Positions 22,028-34,635 of a stretch of 64,000 bases of DNA are shown piece after piece. The notes under the pieces are model-generated. The model saw nothing but the letters and a program-made list of their open reading frames with translations. It did not search any database and was not told where the DNA came from. This DNA comes from Siphonodentalium dalli (lineage: Eukaryota; Mollusca; Scaphopoda; Gadilida; Siphonodentaliidae). The stretch lies in NCBI GenBank assembly GCA_032622095.1, contig CP136063.1:275895426-275959425 (forward strand). The letters run 5' to 3'. The stretch's first letter is position 1; the number at the start of each line of letters is the position of its first letter. Both the position numbers and the translations under genes were made by a program.

Positions 22028-22259
22028 GTATCAGTTGCTCCAAATTACGTAGAAAAAAAAATTGGGAGGTTCGAATGAGCCATGTCCGTTTAAAGTGGAT
22101 ATATCAGATTTTCATTCACCAGTGATCATGTGGAATAATCGCAAAGACCGTCAAAACCTGCCTGGGTTTTTAAAGTATTGTTTTTCCCTCCATCAAGATA
22201 TTTATTCCCCTGATGTTTGTAAACCAGATAGTAACAATGCTGCAGCCTTTTTCCTAACC

Positions 22260-22906
22260 CTTTCATGACGGGAGCTGCCCAAGCCTGAGTTTAGTTCACC
22301 TGTCATCTGCAGATTGAGGTCCCCAGAGGGTGAATTTAGTGACGCTATCCCGCACAGTGAGCTAGCATCACTAAATTTACCCTCTGGGGACCTCATTCTG
22401 CATGGCCTCATCTGCTATGGGAAACATAGACTGAGATGAAGTTCCCAAATGGTAAATATTGTGATGTACACCCATTGGGAACCTCAATTATGCTATGTGT
22501 TGTCTGCCAATTTGGGGATAAAGAGAAACTAATCGAAAAAAGAAATAGAATCTATGTGAAGAAGTAATTTTACAATAAAGAAACTTTCCAGAGAAGATGA
22601 GGCCTGAGCAGAATAAGGTTCCCAGAGATTGAAATTAGTGATGCTAGCAGACGACACATTGCATAATCGAGGTTCCCAATGGGTGTACAGATCCTGTGCC
22701 AGTGCGTTCTCTTATATATATGAGTCTCCCATAAGGAGCCTAGCATTTATAAGAGAATACACCAGTTTACAAGGTCAAGGCAAATATTGTTAGGCCAATG
22801 CATTCTCTTATATATGCGAGGCTCCCTATGGGAGACTCGCATATATAAGAGAATGCGTCAGAACAGGGTTTTCGCAAAATTCCAGGAAGCTCCATTCATG
22901 GAAGAG
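22260..22906. mobile_element. F2 MITE split by an F3 element
   Basis: The left end AACCCTTTCATGACGGGAGC (from about 22256) breaks off after GGGAGCTGCC. The F2 body resumes at about 22689 with AGATCCTGTGCCAGTGCG, both hairpins and a right end AGCTCCATTCATGGAAGAG. The intervening sequence is an F3 copy (22280-22688), so F3 inserted after F2. Confidence 0.85.
22280..22688. mobile_element. F3 hAT-type MITE nested in F2
   Basis: It starts CAAGCCTG and carries GAGGTCCCCAGAGGGTGAAT facing its own inverted copy about 60 bp away (a foldback of about 30 bp). The family's TCAATTATGC and GAAGATGAGGCC segments follow. The right terminus is decayed. Confidence 0.75.
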
Positions 22907-22915
22907 TTGACTTCT

Positions 22916-23734
22916 CATGAATTATTGTCAGGTTGCTGGTCTTATATCTGTCAATTATATTAAGGATCGTTGCCTTCAGCTTTATTTTAACTATATTTTA
23001 TCATGTATTATCATTGTGTTAATATAAAATACGTCTGTAAATATAAGTAATTACTGTAAATTAAGAAATACTGTAAGTATAATCAATGAGTTAATTACAT
23101 TAATCTTTATCATGAAACCTTGTTTCGTAATCTACTTAGATGTGAGCTCTTATGTTTTAATCACCTGTTAAATCAGTTGGGGGAACTGTCAGTTGTATGC
23201 TATATATTTAACCAAAGTTCTCTCCCATTTAATTCCAAACATATTCATTTGAAGGGTATGGATTCCCAATTATATATTTATAGTAATGTTGAGACAAATT
23301 GCCTAATTCTAATGCTATTAGCTTAACATACCAACAAATGAATGAATGGGAATTGTGAATCAAGTGATTCCCAGCAGGTATCCAATCATCAATATCTTAA
23401 CCTCTTTGCTGCTAAGTAATGTTGTGATGGACTGTTGACCTCTTTGCTGCTGAGTAATGTTATGATGTCGTGTGATGGACTGTTGATGTTATTGCCATTT
23501 TCCAGTGGAAATATATAATGGGAATATCACAAGAACCATAAAAGTGATTCAGTTGAACGGGTATTGTCGTTCACAAATGTGGAACATCATACACTGTTTG
23601 AAACTTCGAGATACAGTTATTCCGATGCACTAATCTCTTGAGTTCCAGTTACGAATAATGGTCTACTGCTGGTGTGCTGAAGTAGGTCCTTGGTACTATG
23701 GACCATATAGCACATGATGTGCACATTTTCATCC
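22916..23734. other. Intergenic sequence, nothing recognised
   Basis: AT-rich. A short direct duplication (ACCTCTTTGCTGCT, twice, 23400-23455) is the only feature seen. Confidence 0.45.
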
Positions 23735-23738
23735 TTAA

Positions 23739-24119
23739 CCCTTTACCCAACAGAAGGGCCCTGTGCCAATGCATTCTCTTATATATGCGAGTCGACCATA
23801 GGTCGCCTCGCATATATAAGAGAATGCATTGGCTTAACAAATTAAAAATTATAAAATTGTTAAAGAATGTAAGAAAAAATGGTAAAAAGTGTTAAAAAAA
23901 GATTTTTTTAGGCCAATGCATTCTCTTATATATGCAAGGCGACCTATGGTCGACTCGCATATATAAGAGAATGCATTGGCACAGGGCATAACTGTAACTA
24001 TCACAATGTGGTCAAGGAGCCGGTTCCAATGATATCCATATTTGTATGGTTCTATTGAGACAGACCGAAGATATTTTAGGCTGTTGAAGCTTTATTTGGC
24101 CGGTTTGTTGGGTAAAGGG
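23739..24119. mobile_element. F4 MITE with perfect TTAA flanks
   Basis: TTAA (23735-23738), CCCTTTACCCAACAGAAGGG, two 67-bp palindromes (about 23767-23833 and 23913-23979), a conserved tail with CACAATGTGGTCAAGGAGCC and GACAGACCGAAGATATTTTA, then TTGTTGGGTAAAGGG and TTAA (24120-24123). Confidence 0.9.
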
Positions 24120-24123
24120 TTAA

Positions 24124-24413
24124 AGACATTTTATGGACATGAAATTGATAAGTTGGTACTCAGGTGCTATCCTAACCTGGAGAATGTAGCATTCTACTTA
24201 CATCACCTAAAATTTCATAGAAATCGACCGTACCACTATGTTCAATTGTAAATATTTACTTCTCGATTCGGGATGCAACTATCGGCGATAAACTAACTCA
24301 AGTGATTTCGCCTTCGAGGGTCGTTGCATTTAATTAATATATAAGAATGATGGTGTTTGTTGTCAATTTGGATCAATTTCTTTTGATCACCCAACAGAAT
24401 GTTTAACATCACT
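24124..24413. mobile_element. K element sharing TTAA with F4
   Basis: It begins AGACATTTTATGGACATG directly after the TTAA closing the F4 copy and ends ACATCACT before TTAA (24414-24417). The interior matches the K copies at 15121, 33603 and 38017. Confidence 0.82.
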
Positions 24414-24690
24414 TTAATAGTTATGGATGTCACAGCAGCGAAGAGGTTAATGACCTGAACTTAATCCCCCCACAGCATGCAACAATTTTAAAGTCTTCAG
24501 TACGTGTAACTTCTGAAATAGAGGTATCAAACCTTAATTAACTTAAGTGTTCATGTGATGAGTTAGAAAGACTCCCATTTGTTAGATTAGTTTCTTCACA
24601 CTATATTAGCTTCTGACAGTGTGAGATCATCAGCTTTAGAGTATTTCCCTAATTATGCTCCTTATGTAATTGGACCAATGGCGAGGTTTC

Positions 24691-24949
24691 ACCCTTTCTT
24701 TACTAAATACTCATTGCCGAATAGTCCCCTTAAAAAATGTTGAGATAATAATTTCAACACAACAAACGGCGTTTGTTGAACTTATAATCTGAACATTTCC
24801 CACCAATTAAAAGGAATCCTTCTGCACATGCATTATCTGTCATCTGCTTATAATTCTTGAACATCCCTCCAAATGAATAATAGTTCATAGACTCCATACC
24901 AATATATAGTTTTATAACTGATGGGAGAATCCATTTAGTAAAGAAAAGG
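24691..24949. mobile_element. F1 MITE
   Basis: The left end CACCCTTTCTTTACTAAATA and right end CATTTAGTAAAGAAAAGG form the family's terminal inverted repeats, and TTTAA follows on the right. The interior contains AATGTTGAGATAATAA and CCAAATGAATAATAG. Confidence 0.82.
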
Positions 24950-25185
24950 TTTAATAATTTCATTTCAGAACTGACCTAATTAATATGGTTTGATTAATAT
25001 GGACTTTGAAACATCACAATCTTACAATGTGCGCCCCCCTTAACAACTGACTTGCTGGACATCGCTTGGTTTCTTTTGTCTTTAATCTTCATTTCTTTTT
25101 AACCATTTTAAATGTGCAATGCTTGTATTCAACTGAATAAGTGATATATTAGGTGCAGAAAATCCCATTCATATCTATAATTTAG

Positions 25186-25605
25186 CCTTGGAAATAGTGT
25201 GTCTCTCATTTGCATAATGAGGTCCTCAGAGTGTGAATTTAGTGACGCTATCCCACAAATTCACCCTCTGGGAACCTCTTTCTGCTTATGCCTCGACTGC
25301 TATGGGAGACTTAGGATGAGATTTAAATAGCCCAGTTGAAGTCGGTGATTTTCCCCCATTAGTCACCTCGATTATGCTTTTTTATCATCTGCAAATTAAG
25401 GGATATAGAAACTGACAGAAGGGAAGAAGGGAAAAAGTTATTAAAAACAATGTTAATTTGAGACTATAGATACTTCCCAGAAGATGAGGCCTAAGCAGAA
25501 GTGATGCTAGCCCACTGTACGGGGTAGCGTTACTAAATTCACCCATTGGGGACCTCATTTTGGAAATGACAGGCGCACTATTTCAAGGCTTGACTATAAT
25601 AGTTG
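25186..25605. mobile_element. F3 hAT-type MITE
   Basis: Outer ends TTAGCCTTGGAAATAGTG and CACTATTTCAAGGCTTG are a decayed inverted pair. The flanks TCTATAAT and ACTATAAT agree at 7 of 8 positions, consistent with an 8-bp duplication. Both foldback arms (GAGGTCCTCAGAGTGTGAAT type) are present. Confidence 0.78.
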
Positions 25606-25647
25606 GTGATGATTAGTAGTGATGAAGGCATCTGGATAACAGCAGCA

Positions 25648-25795
25648 TTAAAGATCCTGTGCCAGTGCATTCTCATATATGCGAGTGTCCCATGGAGTCT
25701 CACATGTATAAGAGAATGGACTAGCTTACAAGGTCAAGGTTAATATTTTTAGGCCTGTGCATTCTCTTATACATGCAAGGCTCCCTATTTCTGGT
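25648..25795. mobile_element. F2 MITE fragment
   Basis: It keeps CAGCATTAAAGATCCTGTGC, a shortened first hairpin, the GGTCAAGGTTAATATTTTTA linker and the left half of the second hairpin; both ends are lost. Confidence 0.75.
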
Positions 25796-25869
25796 ATAAT
25801 ATACATACAATCAATTTGGGACAATTTACAGCTCTCATACACTCTCAAAGCATACCATGTGGGATAACT

Positions 25870-26440
25870 TTATTATACCCCCTTTTTTTTGCTATACTGT
25901 TTTTGCACCCGTCCGTGCGTCCGTACGTCCGTCCGATGTCTGTTCATGTCATAACTTGAACAATAGTTCTCGGATCTCAATGATATTAGGTATGGATGTT
26001 CACTACTATGAGGACATTAAATAGAGGGTTCCATCGTTTTGTTCAGATTTTCCATTCTAGAGTTATTCATCTTTGTTTATCTGGAAATGTTGGATTTTTG
26101 GTCCGTCTGGTGTCTGTTCATGTCATAACATGAACAGTAGTGCTCGGATCTCAATGAAATTTGGTATGGATGTTCACTACTATGAGGACATTAAAAAGAG
26201 GGTTCCATCGTTTTGTTCAGATTTTCCATTCTAGAGTTATTCATCTTTGTTTATCTGGAAATGTTGGATTTTTGGTCTGTCTGGTGTCTGTTCATGTCAT
26301 AACATGAACAGTAGTGCTCGGATCTCAATGAAATTTGGTATGGATGTTCACTACTATGAGGACATTAAAAAGAGGGTTCCATCGTTTTGTTCAGATTTTC
26401 CATTCTAGAGTTATACATCTTTGTTTATCTGGAAATGTTG
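25870..26440. repeat. 174-bp tandem repeat, three units, in a mollusc-like dispersed repeat
   Basis: TGTCTGTTCATGTCATAAC starts at 25937, 26111 and 26285, a period of exactly 174 bp. Units are nearly identical and contain GAAATTTGGTATGGATGTTC and GGGTTCCATCGTTTTGTTC. A CCGTCCGTGCGTCCGTACG leader precedes the array. No open frame. Confidence 0.9.
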
Positions 26441-27029
26441 GCTTAATTATCGCGTTATATAAGAAGATATCAATATAAAACCAATATTAATTGATAGAAG
26501 CATTTCCAGACAAGTGCTTCCACTCATATTTATTATATAATACCCGGAAACTTTATAAAACATGTTTAGGAAGAGATAGACCATCTTTATAACTACATAA
26601 TTATAAATGGGATTTGTCAGACCTCATATAACACTGATGTTGTATCAGAGACCTATTTGTAAACATAAATTATGGACTGATATATTCGTATTTTTATGTT
26701 TGGTTGTTTGTACATATTCATCTCTTGTTTTTCTTTCCGATCATTTTGCTGTATGTTTATGAATGATATGCTTGTTGTGTGATTACACTATCACAACATT
26801 TTGATTTTTTTTTTATTTCAGTACCGGTACATTTATCTTTATGTATTTTGTTTTGTATTATATATTTTTTTTCTAAGTCATCAGGTCAGACACATCCTGA
26901 ATTAATCTATTAAAGTTATATTTAACTATAATAGATTAATATGGATATTGCTGTTTTGTGAATTCGATAATAAAACATATTTCATAAAAATAATTCAAAA
27001 TCAGTGTCACACTGATTTGGTACCTTTTT
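26441..27029. other. Intergenic sequence, nothing recognised
   Basis: AT-rich. Two inverted TAACTATAATAGATTAAT-like stretches near 26905-26940 can pair; no gene. Confidence 0.4.
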
Positions 27030-30000
27030 AGCTCAACTTTACTTTGTAAAGTTTGAGCTATTGCCATGGCTTTGTCGTCCGTCGTCCGTGTGTATGTGTG
27101 TGCGTGTGTGCGTGTGTACGTAAGGCGTCAACAATAGAGGCTACAGGTCGTACCTTTGATCGGATCATTATGAAATTTGTCATAGCTGTTGACATCAACA
27201 TTTGTACCGGAATGATTCATTTTGGGGTCATTCGGAAAAAAAACATGGCCGCCAGCGGCCATCTTAGATTTCAAAATTCAATCCATTAGCACGGGCTACA
27301 GGCCGTACTGTTCGTCTGATCGTCATGAAATTTGTCATGGATGTTAATATTGACATGTAGATGGGAACGAGTAATTTTGGGTTCATTCGGCCAAAAAACA
27401 TGGCCGCCAGCAGCCATCTTCGATTTTACTCTTTGCATGACTAAATCCTTTAGCACGGGCTACAGGTCGTACCTTTAGTCAGATCGTCATAAAATTTGTC
27501 ATGGATGTTAACAATGACATGTAGATGGGAACGAGTCATTTTTGGGTTATTCGGGCAAAAAACATGGCCGCCAGCAGCCATCTTGGATTTTACTCTTTGT
27601 ATGACTAAATCCTTTAGCACGGGCTACAGGTCGTACCTTTAGTCTGATAATCATGAAATTTATCATGGCTGTTGAAATTGGAATGTAGATGGGAACGAGT
27701 CATTTTGGTGTCATTCGGACAAAAAACATGGCCGCCAGTGGCCATCTTTGTTTTCAAAATTCAATCCATTAGCACGGGCCACAGGTCGCACTGTTCGTCT
27801 GATCATCATGAAATTTGTCATGGATGTTAATATTGACATGTAGATTGGAACGAGTCATTTTGGAGTCAATCGGCCAAAAAACATGGCCGCCAGCAGCCGT
27901 CTTGGATTTTACTCTTTGCATGACTAAATCCTTTAGCACGGGCTACAGGTCCTACTTTTAGTCTGATCATCATAAAATTTGTCAAGAATGTTAATAATCA
28001 TATGTAGATGGGAACGAGTCATTTTGGGGTCATTCAGCCAAAAAACATGGCCGTCAGCAGACATCTTGGATTTTACTCTTTGTATGACTAAATCCTTTAG
28101 CACGGGCTACAGGTCGTACCTTTAGTCTGATCATTATAAAATTTGTCATGGCTGTTGATATTGGAATGTAGATGGGAACGAGTCATTTTGGGGTCATTCG
28201 GACAAAAAACATGGCCGCCAGCGGCCATCTTGGATTTCAAAATTTAATCCATTAGCACGGGCTACAGGTCGTACTGATTGTCTGATCATCATGAAATTTG
28301 TAATGGATGATAATATTTACATTTAGATGGGAACGAGTAATTTTGGGGTCATTCGGCCAAAAAACATGGCCACCAGCAGCCCTCTTAGATTTTACTCTTT
28401 GTATGACTAAATTCTTTATCACGGGCTGCAGGTCGTACCTTTAGTCTGATCATCATAAAATTTGTCATGGATGTTAACAATGACATCTAGATGGGAACGA
28501 GTAATTTTGGGGTCAATCGGCCAAAAAACATGGTCGCCAGCAGCCATCTTGGATTTTACTCTTTGTATGACTAAATCCTTTAGCACGGGCTACAGGTTGT
28601 ATCTTTAGTCTGATCATCATAAAATTTTTCATGAATGTTAATAATGACATGTAGATGGGAACGAGTCATTTTGGGGTCATTCGGCCAAAAAAGATGGCCG
28701 CCAGCAGCCATCTTGGATTTTACTCTTTGTATGACTAAATCCTTTAGCACGGGCTACAGTTCGTACCTTTAGTCTGATCATCATAAAATTTTTCATGGCT
28801 GTTGAAATTGGAATGTAAATGGGAACAAGTCATTTTGGGGTCATTCGGACAAAAAACATGGCCGCCAGCGGCCATCTTGGATTTCAAAATTTAATCCATT
28901 AGCACGGGCTACAGGTCGTACTGATTGTCTGATCATCATGAAATTTGTCATGGATGATAATATTTACATGTAGATGGGAACGAGTAATTTTGGGGTCATT
29001 CGGCCAAAAAACATGGCCACCAGCAGCCATCTTAGATTTTACTCTTTGTATGACTAAATTCTTTATCACGGGCTGCAGGTCGTACCTTTAGTCTGATCAT
29101 CATAAAATTTGTCATGGATGTTAACAATGACATGTAGATGGGAACGAGTAATTTTGGGGTCAATCGGCTAAAAAACATGGTCGCCAGCAGCCATCTTGGA
29201 TTTTACTCTTTGTATGACTAAATCCTTTAGCACGGGCTACAGGTTGTATCTTTAGTCTGATCATCATAAAAATTTTCACGAATGTTAATAATGATATGTA
29301 GATGGGAACGAGTCATTTTGGGGTCATTCGGCCAAAAAAGATGGCCGCCAGCAGCCATCTTGGATTTTACTCTTTGTATGACTAAATCCTTTAGCACGGG
29401 CTACAGGTCGTACCTTTAGTCTGATCATCATAAAATTTTTCATGGCTGTTGAAATTGGAATGTAAATGGGAACAAGTCATTTTGGGGTCATTCGGACAAA
29501 AAACATGGCCGCCAGCGGCCATCTTGGATTTCAAAATTTAATCCATTAGCACGGGCTACAGGTCGTACTGATTGTCTGATCATCATGAAATTTGTCATGG
29601 ATGATAATATTTACATGTAGATGGGAACGAGTAATTTTGGGGTCATTCGGCCAAAAAACATGGCCACCAGCAGCCATCTTAGATTTTACTCTTTGTATGA
29701 CTAAATTCTTTAGCACGGGCTGCAGGTCGTACCTTTAGTCTGATCATCATAAAATTTGTCATGGATGTTAACAATGACATGTAGATTGGAACTAGTCATT
29801 TTGGGGTCAATCGGCCAAAAAACATGGCCGCCAGCAGCCATCTTGGATTTTACTCTTTGTATGACTAAATTCTTTAGCATGGGCTACAGGTCGTACCTTT
29901 AGTCTGATCGTCATAAAATTTGTCATTGATGTTAACGATGACATGTAGATGGGAACGACTCATTTTGGGGTCATTCGGCCAAAAACATGGCCGCCAGCAG

Positions 30001-30123
30001 CCATCTTGGATTTTACTTTTCTCTTCATGTCTATAAACTAGTATTAGACATTCAACTTTCCACATTCCTAATCGCTCCATTGACTGTAATATATTAAATT
30101 ATTCCCTTTCCAAGTTGAGCTAC
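27030..30123. repeat. ~3.1-kb array of ~160-bp units with 647-bp higher-order period
   Basis: About 18 units of 156-165 bp are recognised by ACATGGCCGCCAGC(A/G)GCCATCTT followed by a CTTTAGCACGGGCTACAGG phrase. In the right half a four-unit block repeats: the CAGCGGCC subtype starts at 28211, 28858 and 29505, exactly 647 bp apart, with matching diagnostic variants (for example CTGATTGTCTGATC and TAAATGGGAACAAG). Leader and tail carry TAGCTCAACTT / AAGTTGAGCTA, an 11-bp inverted pair that may mark the ends of one element. The leader has a hairpin (AACTTTAC...GTAAAGTTT) and a GTGTGT tract (about 27087-27119). No coding frame. Confidence 0.92.
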
Positions 30124-31058
30124 AGTGTCATTGACACTTTCATTTTATTTTGTGACGAAATAAGATGTCTCAATGAATGCGTATGATTAATAATGATGGC
30201 GAATGGAAAGAAAGTCAACTATATAATCATTCATTTGGTCTATATATTATTATGAAGAAGCGATTGTATCTTCTTGTTACTAGCGTTTTGAAAGGCATAT
30301 TTGTGCCATTATTATATAAATTGAGCTGGCACAAAAGATTGCAAAACTAACTTTATCGGGAGACTTCATTTGCTGTAATATTATTCACAAAAACTACCAA
30401 AAAAACAGGCAAAGAGTGTATTTGGCACTGTCAAATTCAACTAACTATAATAGTTGAACTCAGGATGTGCCTGACCTGGTGAATGTTAGCTGAATTGAGC
30501 CTACAAGCTGATTTGTAGCTTATCATGTTATTTAGATCAGCCATTTGTAAGCATACACTAAGACTCAAATCATCATACTGAAGTTTATCGTAAACTTGTT
30601 ATTTTTTCGGAAAACCTACAGGCTTCCCCCAAATTACATCATTTTTATGTTATTCATTTCATTTGGAGGCTTTTTCCATCAAGTTATATTAAAGATTTGG
30701 AAGGTGTCCGCGGTTGGTACAGCTGGAAATTTTTTTAAATTTTTTAAAACCTGTATAATCAAGAAGTACATGAAAAAATAAAAGATATTTGTACTTATTT
30801 TCATTATCAATAACCCTCCAGTGACAAGATTCCATGTGTTGAAGCCATTGTTTACATGCATTACTGTAGCAGGGAAGTGTTGTGTTTTGAGCAACAAATA
30901 ATAATTCTAAGATACAAATAGCATTGATCACGATCAGTTGCGAAGTGATATGTTTCCTTATTACATTAATTGCAATAGTAGTGATGGCACTTAAGTTATC
31001 TGATACTAAGATTTTGGTATAAAAACATTTTTTAATTTTGCATAAATATTCTGGTACA
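30124..31058. other. Intergenic sequence, nothing recognised
   Basis: AT-rich with no supported exon. CTCAACTATTATAG and TAACTATAATAGTTGA near 30440 resemble the pair at 26905-26940 and may be one old dispersed repeat. Confidence 0.4.
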
Positions 31059-31060
31059 TA

Positions 31061-31273
31061 CAGGAATGCCCTAAATAATCAACTCCTTAACATCAGTAGA
31101 ATTATGAGTAATTTTTCAGGATTTAGTCGGAAATATGGCTTGTTGCCATTCATAGGAAAGCTCTCAGTGATAGTTTTCCGATGAATGGCAACAAGCCATA
31201 TTTCCGACTAAATCCTGAAAAATTACCCATAATTCTGCTGTAGTTAAGGAGTCGATTATTTAGGGTATTACTG
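31061..31273. mobile_element. P foldback MITE with TA flanks
   Basis: Ends CAGGAATGCCCTAAATAATC and GATTATTTAGGGTATTACTG are flanked by TA. The two ~95-bp arms are near-perfect inverted copies, including GGCTTGTTGCCATTCAT close to the tip, so the whole unit can form one long hairpin. CAGT ends and TA duplication suggest a Tc1/mariner or pogo-type origin. Confidence 0.88.
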
Positions 31274-31679
31274 TACCATAATGAGTAAATTCCAATAACT
31301 TGATGTTGATATTGTGATCACCTTGCAGTGTTTTAAGAGTACTTTGGATGGCCTGATATTCATTTGGGTGGTTATTTTGGTAACATAAGTGTTATAGAAT
31401 TCCTATTGAGTAATTTGTGACGGCCATGTTCAGGTATTCCCCAAGTAATCTTTCTATCAGTGAGTATTTTGTGAAAAATCAAATATTATTGATGCTACAA
31501 ACTTCTATCAAACCACACATATGCTGCAAATTCAATAAACAGTTTGTTGTATTGTGGAAGATAACAGAATAGAATGATTTGAATGATGTTGCGTTAACTT
31601 GCGTCTTATTAAGAAAATGTCTGCCTTCCTTAAGTATGTAGTAAGAACATTAAAAGACTTGAAATTTTTGGAGTGTGTC

Positions 31680-32048
31680 TGAAATTTGCAGGATGAGGTC
31701 CCCAGAAGGTGAATTTAGTGACGCTAAAGACTTTTTCCCCTTCTAGAATCACCAAATTCACCATTTGGGGACCTCATTCTGCTTAGGCCTTATCTTCTGG
31801 GAAGTAACATTATTTTTAGTTAATTTTCCCTTCTGTTCAGTTTCTATATCCCTATTTAGCTGAAGCTAAAATGCATAATCGAGGTGACTAATGAGTGAAC
31901 ATCACCAACTTCAATCTGATCCTAGGTCTCCCTTAGCAGTTGACGATTTAGCAGAATGAGGTTCCCAGAGTGTGAATTTGGTGATGCCAGCCCACATGGG
32001 ATAGCGTCACTAAATTCACCCTCTTGGGACCTCATTCTGCAAATGTCA
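31680..32048. mobile_element. F3 hAT-type MITE, ends decayed
   Basis: Two foldback pairs of the GAGGTCCCCAGAAGGTGAAT type (31690-31780 and 31955-32040) surround the family middle with CATAATCGAGGTGACTAAT. The outer CAAGCCTGC ends are missing or very diverged. Confidence 0.75.
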
Positions 32049-33602
32049 CACACTAAATCCATGTTTGGAAAGTACCTGAGGAGTCATTCATCGGCTTCTT
32101 TTACAGAAATAAGCACAGATTATGTATTTAATTATCTTCACATTAATATAGTTTGAATATTATAAACAATGACAATCCAATTGTTTGGTATAAAATACAG
32201 GAAAGATAAATAAATTCTTATGAAAATATACCACTCAGAGTGAGACATTCCAATACTTTCCGAGCTCATATTCACCAACTGGGTTTATTGTATAAACCAG
32301 GTAGTTTATTTGGTAGAGGCTAAACATACAAGCAGGCCCCGAGCTAGGAGGCGACTAGGGCGAAGTTCTTGCTGGCGACTTCGCCCTCGGATGTCTGTAA
32401 GGCGAAAACGAAGTTGCCTTCCAAATTTGACAAAAACTAGCTTTGGGATTTACGGTAATTTTACCGGGAAAATTTGACTTGTTTTGTAAAAAAAAATATA
32501 GTCCTAAAACTGTTCTAACAAGGCATTTTTAATTATACATTGTACATTGTGTACTGTGTCCACATATTCTAATCATATTGAGTGCTTTGCAACAAAGCTT
32601 ATGATGAGGTACTAGTACGTCTCAAGAAGACGTTAGTCACTTCTCCCTGTTTTCAACCCCTAGGTTGGGCCCTGCATACAAGGTACCGTCACTAACCTTT
32701 ATGACACACACTGTCGGCGATATGACCCAATCAGATTTGCCATTTGTCAAAAGATATAGCCTCATGACTAAATCGTGAACACTCGGCAGATAAAATCCAC
32801 ACACATAGTGGTATAGAGAGTCCATCTGAACCTTTCTGCACAATGAGTTTGGAAGATATATTTGGGATCTTAGAGTTAGCACAAAGCAAGTAGGAAGAGC
32901 CAGGCAACATCTCATTTGAGTTATAAGAGAGGTCCACCCCCAAGAAGAGCATAAAGTTGGGGGGGGGGGGGGTTGATGTACATTATAGAATATCTAAAGT
33001 AAGCACAATCCAGTTACTGCACAATCCAGTTACTAAACAAATGAACCAAACATGTACTGCTACGCAAATGTTTTATGTAATCGGTGATCAACAATAGTGT
33101 TCAATCTATTATATCCATCAAATCCTCTCGATTTGATAATCCTATACCGGGCAATGTCTTCCCGATCGATAACCACATATAGCTTTGCGTTGAGCCTTGC
33201 CTGGTATAAAGCACCTGGACTGGACTATATATAAACCCACTCAGTGAATATGAGCAGATTTGGAACAATTCATCATCAACCCAATGCTTTGTGATACACA
33301 TTCACTGTTCATATGATGTATTTAATCATACTTGTCATGTCTGATATGATAACAAAATTCTAGTACTTTTAAAAAGACACCATCATATTTTCATCTGCTT
33401 TTGGTAGCTTGACAGTAAAGAACACAATATAGATCATCTATTGTTATGTACTTGATTTGAAGAATATAATCATACCACACAAGTTATTGTTTCCTTACCC
33501 CCCCCCGTGGTTTATTTCCTGATGGTAGCTATAAACACAATCACGATGTAAATGTAGAGCAAGAAATTAATATTTGGTTATGAAGATCAGTATTGCTACT
33601 CT
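32049..33602. other. Intergenic sequence with low-complexity runs
   Basis: Contains a GC-rich stretch at 32336-32420 (GGCGACTAGGGCGAAG and GGCGACTTCGCCCTC, an inverted pair), a G run at about 32959-32971 and a C run at about 33500. Short minus-strand frames at 32637-33301 lack splice sites or recognisable protein. Confidence 0.4.
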
Positions 33603-33922
33603 TACCTTACATATTATGGACTTGTTCGGGTGCTTGAAACTGATAAGTTAGTACTCAGGCGCTATGCCAACTGTGGGAATGGAGCATTCTACTAATATTG
33701 CCGAAAATCTCATAGAAATCAACGATATCACTCCACAGATATCATCATCTGAACTATGCATAATTGTAAATATTTACATCTCGATTCAGGACGCAACAAA
33801 CGGCAATAAACTACACAAATATTTCTGCACCGAGAGTCATTGCATTTAAATAATATATAAGAACGACTGCAAGATTATTCTCCATTTCTATTTGATCACC
33901 CAACCAGAGTGTTTCACTTTAA
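33603..33922. mobile_element. K element copy
   Basis: It starts ACATATTATGGACTTGTTCG and ends GAGTGTTTCACTTTAA. The interior TTAGTACTCAGGCGCTATGC, CTCGATTCAGGACGCAAC and CATTTAAATAATATATAAGA match the other K copies. Confidence 0.8.
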
Positions 33923-34039
33923 CAATATTTATAGTATTCCAACAGTTACAAGCATCACTGACAAAATATCAAATGATAAGGCAAGTAACTGCAGTACAAT
34001 TGGTGGCCCACTGACATTAATGAGTTGTAGTTGTGTGAT

Positions 34040-34600
34040 CTAAACTCATTATCCATTAGCCCCATTATTTTTTATGCCCCTTTTTGACTCAAATTTACTG
34101 ATTATTGTTGTCCGGATGATGACTTGAGTAGTATTTGACCGAATTTTATGGTATAAGGCTTTTTTCGATTCAAAATTTGCCTTTGCAAGCAAAGTTTGAT
34201 TCAATGATTGTTCCCAAAAACAAAGCCCCTTTTTGTCTCCTGACATTCGGTCAGAGAACTCATGTGTCTGTCCGTCTTTGAACTTTGTCTGAGTCTGTAT
34301 TCTGTCAATATCATGGTCAATTTGTTTTAAACTTTGAACATACTTCAACCAGTATGTGCACCTGCGATGTTGAGTTCGGTCGGACTCACTATTGTGGAGT
34401 TATTGCCATTTTTCGACATAGAATTGTACATCCTGGGATACATCTTTTTGTCCGAGCCTGTATTCTGTCTTTTTCCAGTCAATTTTTGTCATCCAATCGT
34501 CATCATAGGGATCCTTGGGGTGACCTCTAGATGGGAGATTACCTTTTTTTTCTTCTAATTTGTTAAAAAAAATTGCTGCCGGTATCCCTCTTGGATTTCA
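34040..34600. repeat. Diverged dispersed repeat
   Basis: Phrases such as TGTCTGTCCGTCTTTG, GATGTTGAGTTCGGTC and GGGGTGACCTCTAGATGG resemble the leader and unit sequences of mollusc-like repeats and also the block at 49340-49790 (in the opposite sense). No gene is supported. Confidence 0.45.
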
Positions 34601-34635
34601 AATTTGAATCCACAGGCAGACCCTGCAGTCTGCAT

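Noticed and set aside
27030-30123. CRISPR-like regular spacing
   Set aside because: The whole ~160-bp unit repeats, with no unique spacers alternating with a short repeat, and the genome is eukaryotic.
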